Assembly: GCA_002404465.1 (NCBI GenBank) | Contig: DHJT01000016.1 | Coordinates: 1 to 6,946 of the forward strand | DNA from: Sutterella sp. UBA4713 | Lineage (GTDB): Bacteria > Pseudomonadota > Gammaproteobacteria > Burkholderiales > Burkholderiaceae_F | DNA length: 6,946 bases | Direction: 5' to 3' | Shown: positions 1 to 5,003 of the stretch, piece after piece | How positions within the stretch are numbered: the first letter of the stretch is position 1 | Layout of the letters: every line of letters starts with the position of its first letter | Made by a program: the position numbers and the translations under genes | The notes under the pieces: generated by a model | Told to the model about the DNA's origin: nothing | Seen by the model: only the letters and a program-made list of their open reading frames with translations | Database searches by the model: none

Positions 1-1
1 C

Positions 2-562
2 GACAGACTGCCCGGCCCCATTGAATACGCACGAAATTTCATGGAATTTTCGCTTCGGGCCAAACAAGCGTTGCGTTCCTTTACCACCGGTAGCGTTATC
101 GACGTTCAGTTTCCGGAAGCCTTTTTTGCCGCCTGGCGGCAAGCGACTCTTGCCATGCGAGTTTTCGCACTCAAAGCTCTGGTGCAGTACGTCTGTGTCG
201 AACCGATTACACCGGAGAACCTCATGGCAACGACGGCTATTTTTACGCTCGATGAGGAAAAACTAAACGGCCAACAACCCGAGATTCGCATCGGGATATC
301 GCTAAAAGCGAACCCCGGGACGATTGTTGCCGGAGTCGTTTGGCCCTGCGAGGAACCCGAACTGGAGGCAGCCCAGGATTATGCCGGACAAATTCTTTAC
401 TCCCAGGGAATCCGATCGATTGTCGCACACGAGATGCGTTTTCCCTTGGAGTGGTGCGAGCAATGCGGTGCGCCGCTATATGCCACTCCGGAAGGATTCG
501 TCACACACATTGAAAATCCGGATGAAAAAAACGCACGTACCTTTGCCCCGACTTTAAACTAG
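2..562 (+). CDS. DUF2863 family protein, 3' part only (5' end outside window)
   Basis: The reading frame is open from base 2 to the stop at 560-562, so the ATG at 41 is probably internal and the gene starts upstream of the window. About 186 residues are visible. The C-terminal part matches what I remember of DUF2863 proteins of Burkholderia and Ralstonia, which are usually around 400 residues: a GVVWP strand (codons about 338-352), a helix followed by GIRSIVAHEMRF, then WCEQCGAPLYATPEG with a CxxC pair encoded at 455-466, and a polar tail. The function of the family is unknown to me; the CxxC could bind metal, but only one pair is seen here. There is no signal peptide or membrane segment in the visible part. 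The gene converges on the TRAP operon and shares a terminator region with it. The family assignment rests on motif memory, and the truncation is set by the window edge, not by mutation. Confidence 0.8.
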   Translation, partial: DRLPGPIEYARNFMEFSLRAKQALRSFTTGSVIDVQFPEAFFAAWRQATLAMRVFALKALVQYVCVEPITPENLMATTAIFTLDEEKLNGQQPEIRIGISLKANPGTIVAGVVWPCEEPELEAAQDYAGQILYSQGIRSIVAHEMRFPLEWCEQCGAPLYATPEGFVTHIENPDEKNARTFAPTLN

Positions 563-606
563 GCATCCCAAAAACGTATTAATTGAAACCGGTCCGCCAA
601 AAACCG

Positions 607-640
607 AAACCCCCGAAGGACGAACCTACCGGGGGTTTTT
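607..640. terminator. Hairpin terminator between convergent genes
   Basis: AAACCCCCG (607-615) pairs perfectly with CGGGGGTTT (630-638), giving a 9-bp stem around a 14-nt loop that can itself pair AGG with CCT. On the plus strand it runs straight into TTTTT (636-640), a standard intrinsic terminator for the DUF2863 gene. Read on the minus strand the stem is followed by CGGTTTTTGG, so it can also serve the TRAP operon that ends at 657, though with a less ideal U-tract. Confidence 0.85.
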
Positions 641-656
641 AGGCAGGAAGAACCTT

Positions 657-1946
657 TTACAGTTCGCCCATGAGCCACTTCATCGGAATAATCGAAATCT
701 TCGGGAAGACCGTCAGCGTAATCAACACAATGATTTCCGTAACAAGGAAGGGAACAAGCTTCTGAATCAACTCAATGAAACGAATACTACCGATACCGCA
801 CACAACATACAGAATCGTGCCGACCGGAGGCGTAATAACGCCGATACCCAAGTTCAAAATGAAGATCAGGCCGAAGTAGTACGGGTCGATGCCGGCCTTC
901 AAAATTAACGGGTAAAGAACCGGAGCGAAAATGAGCACGTTCGGAGTCAAGTCCATCACCATTCCGAGCAGGAACAGGAAGAAGTTAATCACGAGCATGA
1001 GCATGAGCGGGCTATCGAGCAAAGGTTCGAAGAGCCAAACGATCTGCTGTGGAATTTGAGCCAGCGTAATAAAGAAGCCGACCGCAGAAGCACCCGTCAC
1101 AATCAGCATGACAGCCGCCGTCGTACGTGCAGAACGAGCGGAAACTCCCAGTAAATCCGACGGTTTCATTTCGCGGTAGTACAGCAAGCACACGATAATC
1201 GCGTACACCGCCGCAAAAGCACCGCCTTCGGTCGGTGTGAAGATGCCGAAACGAATACCGCCTAAGAGCAAAACGGGAAGCAAGAAGGCAGGCCACGCAT
1301 CCAAGCAAATCTTAATTTTTTCTTCGCGCGTAAAACGAATAGTTTCGTTGTAGCCGTCCTTTCGGACAATAAAGAACCAGCACACGCACAACGCAAAGCC
1401 GATAAACAGACCGGGGAACAAACCGATCATGAACAGTTTGGTAATTGAGAGACCACCGACGGTTGCACCCAACATAATGAAGTTGGTGGACGGAGGAATA
1501 ATCGGCCCGATGATAGCGCCGGAAGCAACAACGGCACCGGCACGACCCGGGTTGTAACCGACATTTTTCATCATCGGCAGCAAAAGACCGCCGATAGCCG
1601 CCGCTTCCGCAACGGACGACCCCATCAAGCCGGCAAAGATGATCGAAGCCACAATGGCTGCATAACCTAGGCCACCGCGAACATGACCGATCATTAACTG
1701 AGCCATCTGGACCACGCGGTAGCTCAAACCGCCTTCCGTCATAATTTCACCGGCAAAGATAAAGAACGGAATAGCCATCAAAGGATAGTTATCCGCCGCA
1801 TCGACCATGGACGAGGCAATCATCATCGGATCCCATAATCCGGAGTGGGCCATCAAGACAAGCGCACACAGGATCAAGACAATGCAAATCGGGATACCGA
1901 GAGCAAGAAATAAAAAGAGGGAGCCCAAAAATAAAAACAGTTCCAT
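657..1946 (-). CDS. dctM: TRAP transporter large permease subunit (DctM family)
   Basis: This is the channel-forming inner-membrane subunit of a tripartite ATP-independent periplasmic transporter, which couples uptake of an organic anion to an ion gradient, normally sodium. The 429 residues are the usual length for DctM and are hydrophobic almost throughout, consistent with about 12 membrane segments. Family signatures are visible in order: FFIFAGEIMTEGGLS near 61-75, GLMGSSVAEAAAIGGLLLPMM near 106-126, IGPIIPPST near 146-153, FTPTEGGAFAAVYA near 236-249, MDLTPNV near 331-337 and IGVITPPVGT near 368-377. The gene is last in the dctP-dctQ-dctM order. Its start lies 12 bp after the dctQ stop and is served by a strong Shine-Dalgarno that overlaps that stop, so translation of the two is probably coupled. 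It looks intact. The symbol denotes the family only; the substrate cannot be read from this subunit. Confidence 0.95.
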   Translation of the reverse strand: MELFLFLGSLFLFLALGIPICIVLILCALVLMAHSGLWDPMMIASSMVDAADNYPLMAIPFFIFAGEIMTEGGLSYRVVQMAQLMIGHVRGGLGYAAIVASIIFAGLMGSSVAEAAAIGGLLLPMMKNVGYNPGRAGAVVASGAIIGPIIPPSTNFIMLGATVGGLSITKLFMIGLFPGLFIGFALCVCWFFIVRKDGYNETIRFTREEKIKICLDAWPAFLLPVLLLGGIRFGIFTPTEGGAFAAVYAIIVCLLYYREMKPSDLLGVSARSARTTAAVMLIVTGASAVGFFITLAQIPQQIVWLFEPLLDSPLMLMLVINFFLFLLGMVMDLTPNVLIFAPVLYPLILKAGIDPYYFGLIFILNLGIGVITPPVGTILYVVCGIGSIRFIELIQKLVPFLVTEIIVLITLTVFPKISIIPMKWLMGEL

Positions 1947-1952
1947 TGCACT

Positions 1953-1961
1953 CTCTCCTTA
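1953..1961 (-). promoter_or_regulatory. dctM ribosome binding site overlapping dctQ stop codon
   Basis: On the minus strand TAAGGAGAG puts the dctQ stop codon (TAA, 1959-1961) directly inside the dctM Shine-Dalgarno, about 6-8 nt before the dctM ATG (1944-1946). This arrangement fits translational coupling, which would help make the two membrane subunits in equal amounts. Confidence 0.8.
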
Positions 1962-2498
1962 GAGCGAATTGTCCGTGTCGGGCGCGTCAGGAATGTCCTT
2001 TTTAACCTTCGGAGCATAATCGCTCATAGGACGCTTCCATTCATGCCAGAGATCACGAATCAAAATCAAAATGGTACAGAAGGCCATAATCGGCAACGGA
2101 CCATTAACAAATGTCATATTCAAATTCGTCGAGACTGTATAGGTATCGTAAGTTGTCAGGACGTGGTAGAGACCGCCTTCGAACAGCACGGTCATTGCAT
2201 AAATTGCCAGTACCAGAGCAATTATGTTCACATAGCGGCGAGCTTTGCCGTGCAACATTTCGACGAACATATCGACGGCGATTTGGCGACGGCGGTAAAA
2301 AGCTTCAATACCACCGAAGAAGGTAATATACATGAAGAGGTAGCGAGACCACTCTTCACTGGGAGCGAAGGAAGAATGAAACACGTAACGCAAGAATGCA
2401 TTGTAAAAAACGAGTCCAATCATTCCTAAAAACACGACGGCACAAAAAACCTCAAATATTCTTCCTGCCACGTGCTTTTTGGGTTGGGTGTTTGACAT
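1959..2498 (-). CDS. dctQ: TRAP transporter small permease subunit (DctQ family)
   Basis: This is the small inner-membrane subunit that pairs with DctM and helps dock the binding protein. At 179 residues it has the expected length and four predicted membrane helices: about 14-35, 50-66, 89-110 and 133-150. The family signature is clear: a first helix ending in NAFLRYVFHSSF (33-44), then PSEEWSRYLF (46-55), with the acidic pair E48-E49 typical of DctQ, and YRRRQIAVDMF (68-78) after the second helix. The C-terminal tail is charged and cytoplasmic in the usual topology. The start ATG (2496-2498) follows AAGGGA at 2506-2511 with 7 nt spacing. The gap from the dctP stop is 116 bp, much larger than the dctQ-dctM gap, and contains a strong hairpin. 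It is a separate gene, not a DctQM fusion. Substrate unknown. Confidence 0.93.
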   Translation of the reverse strand: MSNTQPKKHVAGRIFEVFCAVVFLGMIGLVFYNAFLRYVFHSSFAPSEEWSRYLFMYITFFGGIEAFYRRRQIAVDMFVEMLHGKARRYVNIIALVLAIYAMTVLFEGGLYHVLTTYDTYTVSTNLNMTFVNGPLPIMAFCTILILIRDLWHEWKRPMSDYAPKVKKDIPDAPDTDNSL

Positions 2499-2546
2499 CG
2501 GAAAATCCCTTGATGGAAAAACTTAAACTGCTTTGAGAAATGCGCA

Positions 2547-2573
2547 GTGAAAGGGTCGAGACGACCCTTTCAC
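2547..2573. other. 12-bp perfect hairpin in the dctP-dctQ intergenic gap
   Basis: GTGAAAGGGTCG (2547-2558) and CGACCCTTTCAC (2562-2573) are exact inverted copies separated by only AGA. In the operon transcript this would be a very stable 12-bp stem about 40-70 nt after the dctP stop. No U-tract follows on the minus strand, so it is not a complete intrinsic terminator. An inferred role is to protect the 3' end of dctP mRNA, or to give partial termination, so that more binding protein than membrane subunit is made. That pattern is known for other binding-protein operons such as malE-malF. Confidence 0.75.
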
Positions 2574-2614
2574 CGTTGAGCTACAACTAGGTAGAAGATA
2601 AACCGATTAACGGA

Positions 2615-3622
2615 TTACTTGTACTTGGCAGCCGATTCAAGAATAAGCTTCGCATTGGGAACGTACTGGCTGGACTTCGGATCCGTGAACATCGTCCAGG
2701 TCTTCACACCGGCTTGCTGGACGTGAGCCAGGAATTCGGGCGTCGGATCGGAAACCGTACCGCCGTGCGCCTTAATCGTTTCGATAGCCTTAGCGTCGAC
2801 TTGTTCAGCGAGCTTCCAGATATCTTCCGCAGCCATATAGGCAGCTTGTCTAATCCACTTTTGATTTTGCTTGTCAAGCTTGTTGAAGAACTTTTCATTG
2901 ATGAACAAGCAGTGAATCACGAGAATGTGGCCCGTCTTAGTAATGTAGGGAGCCTTTTCATACATCTTCTGGGATTCGATATCAGACAAGGGGCTGTCGC
3001 CGCCGTCGATAACGCCCTGGTCAAGAGCGGACGGAACTTCAGCGGAAGCCAAAGGCTGAGCAGACAAACCGCAGTTCTTAACGAACGTCATGTACAGCGG
3101 GATGTTGGGCGAACGCATACGCCAGCCCTGAACTTCCTTAACGCTGGTAATCGGCTTTGTCGAATAGAAGTGACGGAACCCGAGCGGGAAAGCATTAAGC
3201 GTAATCAGACCGGACTTCTTTGTAAAGCCCTCGTCAATGAGCTTGAACGTTTCGCCGTTCATCGCGCGGTGCGCATGAGCGTAGCTGTTGAACATCATCG
3301 GTGTTTCAAGCATGGCCATGGCAGGCAGGAACTGAGAAACCTGTGTACCCGTCGCGCACATCTGAATCACGCCACGACGCGTATCGGCGATGTACTTGTT
3401 TTCCTTGCCGAGCATGGAGTTCGGGTAAACCTGCACATCGTATTTGTTGCCAGAGAGTTCATTGAGGTACTTGCCGAAAAGGTGCATACCGGTCGTTTCC
3501 GGTTCGCCTTCGGGTTTCATACCGGCGATCTTGATCACGATTTTGCCGGACGCAGCCAAGACAGGCATTGAGGCACCGACCAACAGACCGAGAGCGCAAA
3601 CAGAAAGAACGAGACGCTTCAT
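2615..3622 (-). CDS. dctP: TRAP transporter periplasmic substrate-binding protein (DctP family)
   Basis: This binding protein captures the substrate in the periplasm and delivers it to DctQM. I place the start at the ATG at 3620-3622 (335 residues) because GGAGGA lies 8 nt upstream; a TTG at 3635-3637 in the same frame would sit inside that ribosome site. Residues 1-23 form a signal peptide: K2-R3, a hydrophobic core and VLA before the likely cleavage at A23/A24. Family marks follow: YPNSMLGKENKYI (66-78), TRRGVIQM (81-88), LGFRHFYSTKPI (147-158), GWRMRSPNIP (166-175) and ALDQGVIDGGDSP (199-211). By family knowledge R170 is the arginine that pairs with the substrate carboxylate, and R150 is also conserved. 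The usual GQEN stretch after VxDG is replaced by GDSP, so the ligand may not be a classic C4-dicarboxylate. First gene of the operon. The symbol denotes the family only. Confidence 0.94.
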   Translation of the reverse strand: MKRLVLSVCALGLLVGASMPVLAASGKIVIKIAGMKPEGEPETTGMHLFGKYLNELSGNKYDVQVYPNSMLGKENKYIADTRRGVIQMCATGTQVSQFLPAMAMLETPMMFNSYAHAHRAMNGETFKLIDEGFTKKSGLITLNAFPLGFRHFYSTKPITSVKEVQGWRMRSPNIPLYMTFVKNCGLSAQPLASAEVPSALDQGVIDGGDSPLSDIESQKMYEKAPYITKTGHILVIHCLFINEKFFNKLDKQNQKWIRQAAYMAAEDIWKLAEQVDAKAIETIKAHGGTVSDPTPEFLAHVQQAGVKTWTMFTDPKSSQYVPNAKLILESAAKYK

Positions 3623-3629
3623 AGTGGAT

Positions 3630-3635
3630 TCCTCC
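3630..3635 (-). promoter_or_regulatory. dctP Shine-Dalgarno
   Basis: GGAGGA on the minus strand sits about 8 nt before the ATG at 3620-3622. It fixes that ATG as the start and makes the in-frame TTG a few codons upstream very unlikely. Confidence 0.85.
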
Positions 3636-3696
3636 AAATAAGATTAAAAGCGTTGATTTGAACAGCACGATCCCATCTAGGTAAGGGTTCCTACTG

Positions 3697-3712
3697 AGAT
3701 ATACGTATATCT
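3697..3712. promoter_or_regulatory. Perfect 16-bp palindrome, candidate operator upstream of dctP
   Basis: AGATATACGTATATCT is exactly its own reverse complement, flanked by a direct CTGAG on both sides (3692-3698 region and 3711-3715). It lies about 75-90 bp upstream of the dctP ATG. A symmetric, AT-rich site of this size is typical of a dimeric repressor or activator, for example GntR- or TetR-type, but no regulator gene is present in the window. It overlaps the best candidate -10 of a dctP promoter. Confidence 0.55.
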
Positions 3713-3726
3713 GAGCGCGAAATTAA
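3698..3726 (-). promoter_or_regulatory. Weak candidate promoter for dctPQM
   Basis: On the minus strand TTAATT (3721-3726) and TATATC (3698-3703) are separated by 17 bp and would start transcription near 3691, about 70 nt before the dctP ATG. The matches to sigma-70 boxes are poor (3 of 6 and 4 of 6), so the case rests mostly on spacing and on overlap with the palindrome. A different promoter, or one needing an activator, is possible. Confidence 0.25.
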
Positions 3727-3838
3727 CACTTTGTAACGGGTTTTGCAAGAACTCGATAGCCTACGACAAGTGGATTAGTTCAGTTGAAGGGGGTAAAACC
3801 CTGTTTTTCGGCGAAAAAAATATTTTCATTTCTCCTAT

Positions 3839-3861
3839 AAAAAAAGAGGATACAGCCTCTT
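3839..3861 (-). terminator. Terminator-like hairpin in the dctP upstream region
   Basis: Read on the minus strand, AAGAGG (3861-3856), a 6-nt loop CTGTAT and CCTCTT (3849-3844) form a 6-bp stem whose end merges into a run of seven T (3845-3839). This has intrinsic terminator shape although the stem is short. It lies upstream of the candidate dctP promoter, so it could stop antisense transcripts coming out of the phosphatase gene. If dctP is transcribed from further upstream, it could act as an attenuator in the leader. Confidence 0.4.
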
Positions 3862-3984
3862 GACTTTTTCTCAACGGCGTGCCTTGACCCTACGGCATTG
3901 GACAGAGTTGTAGCATTTCGTTACGATTACGCCGATTTGTATGTTTGCTTGTTTTTTCAAGCAATTTTCTCATGAGGTAACCCG

Positions 3985-4824
3985 ATGCTCAGAAAGCGTT
4001 GCATGGTTTTCGATATGGACGGAACAGTGTATCTCGGCCCCGTTCCTATCGAAGGGACCGTTAATTTCATAAAAAAAAATTGGGAGAAAATTGATTTTCA
4101 ATTTCTCAGTAACAACACGTCCAAGTCGCCCATGACATACGTCAAACGACTTAACTCGATGGGTATACCGGCCACGCTCGATCAAATTCTGACGCCGATC
4201 ACGCCGCTTATCCACTATTTGAAGCGAGTCGGCATTAAACGCGCCTACATGGTAGGCAACACCGACTTTGTCAACTGCATGAAAGAACGCATGCCGGAGT
4301 TGACCAATACGGCCGAGGGTGCCGAGGCCGTCATTTTGGCCTACGACACGGAATTGACATACGAGAAAATCAAAACCTCGGCACTCCTTCTTTTGGACCA
4401 AAAGGTCGAGTTTCTTGCCACACACCCGGACTTTGTATGCCCGACAGACGCCGGCCCTCTTCCCGATATCGGCAGTTTCATCCGCATGTATGAGGCCGCA
4501 ACGGGACGGAGTCCGCAGCGCATCTTCGGCAAACCCTGCACGGAAGTCCTTGAGCCCGTTTTAAGCAAATACGAACGCAAGGACGTTTGCATGGTCGGTG
4601 ACCGCCTGATGACCGATAAGGTCCTTGGAGAAAATGCCGGAATTGACTTTATTTTGGTTCTTTCCGGAGAAACAACCAAAGCCGATCTGCCGAAAGTGTA
4701 CAAACAAGAGCGTATCAAGGCATTGCGGCGCTTCTTCCATATCGGTCCGGCCGACAAGCGTCTTCCGCAAAAGACGTATATTCTGCCTGATTTAGGTTCG
4801 CTTGTTTTTGAGGACGACAAATAA
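3985..4824 (+). CDS. HAD-superfamily subclass IIA phosphatase (NagD / phosphoglycolate-G3P phosphatase type)
   Basis: This is a cytoplasmic, Mg-dependent phosphatase of 279 residues. All four HAD motifs are present: motif I FDMDGT (9-14), with nucleophile D10 and acid/base D12; motif II FLSNNTS (40-46); motif III lysine K183 in IFGKP (180-184); and motif IV VGDRLMTD (204-211), with D206 and D211 for magnesium. The SNNTS form and a cap inserted between motifs II and III (about 70-175) mark subclass IIA, which includes E. coli NagD, p-nitrophenyl phosphatases, phosphoglycolate phosphatases and glycerol-3-phosphate phosphatases such as mycobacterial Rv1692 and mammalian PGP. GAGG at 3974-3977 lies 7 nt before the ATG. 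Its stop is 179 bp before glpD on the same strand. Position next to glpD makes glycerol-3-phosphate a plausible substrate, but subclass IIA enzymes are promiscuous and sequence alone does not decide this. Confidence 0.88.
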   Translation: MLRKRCMVFDMDGTVYLGPVPIEGTVNFIKKNWEKIDFQFLSNNTSKSPMTYVKRLNSMGIPATLDQILTPITPLIHYLKRVGIKRAYMVGNTDFVNCMKERMPELTNTAEGAEAVILAYDTELTYEKIKTSALLLLDQKVEFLATHPDFVCPTDAGPLPDIGSFIRMYEAATGRSPQRIFGKPCTEVLEPVLSKYERKDVCMVGDRLMTDKVLGENAGIDFILVLSGETTKADLPKVYKQERIKALRRFFHIGPADKRLPQKTYILPDLGSLVFEDDK

Positions 4825-5003
4825 TTACATTTAAGAAAACTGACCCACAACTAGTCACTCGGGTGAAACAAACTACTCCTTTCGGCTAGTCTAACTAGGT
4901 AGTTTCTGCTAAACTCGCCCCATCCGCGCGCATGAAAATTAAGCGCGAATACTTTGGGAATATTTTTATTATCTTTGTCTCTAAAATCATTGGAAAAAAT
5001 ATC
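4825..5003 (+). promoter_or_regulatory. glpD upstream region with inverted repeats
   Basis: This 179-bp gap carries no clear terminator for the phosphatase gene and no strong promoter. AAACTAC (4870-4876) faces GTAGTTT (4899-4905), and nested inside it CTAGT (4886-4890) faces ACTAG (4894-4898). This symmetry just upstream of glpD could be an operator or part of a promoter. TGCTAAACT (4907-4915) resembles an extended -10, without a recognisable -35. CGCGC (4927-4931) can pair with GCGCG (4943-4947), enclosing an ATG at 4932. The last 50 bases are AT-rich leader. Confidence 0.45.

Larger units (their letters stand above)
3623..3984. other. 362-bp divergent regulatory region between dctP and the phosphatase gene
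   Basis: There is no convincing gene here. The region must hold the promoters of both divergent transcripts and is more AT-rich than its neighbours. It contains a perfect palindrome (3697-3712), a CTAGGTA element (3677-3683), an AT-rich inverted repeat TTTTTCG-g-CGAAAAA (3804-3818), a terminator-like hairpin on the minus strand (3839-3861), and TTGACT (3860-3865) and TTGACC (3884-3889), which resemble plus-strand -35 boxes but lack a good -10 at the right distance. Confidence 0.6.

Noticed and set aside
41..562. Treating the left-edge frame as a complete 173-residue protein starting at 41
   Set aside because: The frame stays open to the window edge, there is no ribosome site before 41, and the similarity is to the C-terminal part of a longer family.
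2714..3571. 285-codon open frame on the plus strand opposite dctP
   Set aside because: It is the mirror of dctP, with low-complexity-free but motif-free translation and no ribosome site; dctP has full family motifs and a signal peptide.
3791..3808. GGGT-AAA-ACCC followed by TG and TTTTT as a plus-strand terminator
   Set aside because: The stem is only 4 bp and no plus-strand gene lies before it.
3761..3829. 22-codon leader ORF on the minus strand upstream of dctP
   Set aside because: AGGAG is only 2 nt from its ATG, too close for good initiation, and the peptide has no run of regulatory codons. It would matter only if the transcript starts above 3830.
3970..4425. 151-codon minus-strand frame opposite the phosphatase gene
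   Set aside because: All HAD motifs are in the plus-strand frame; the antisense translation shows no family features.
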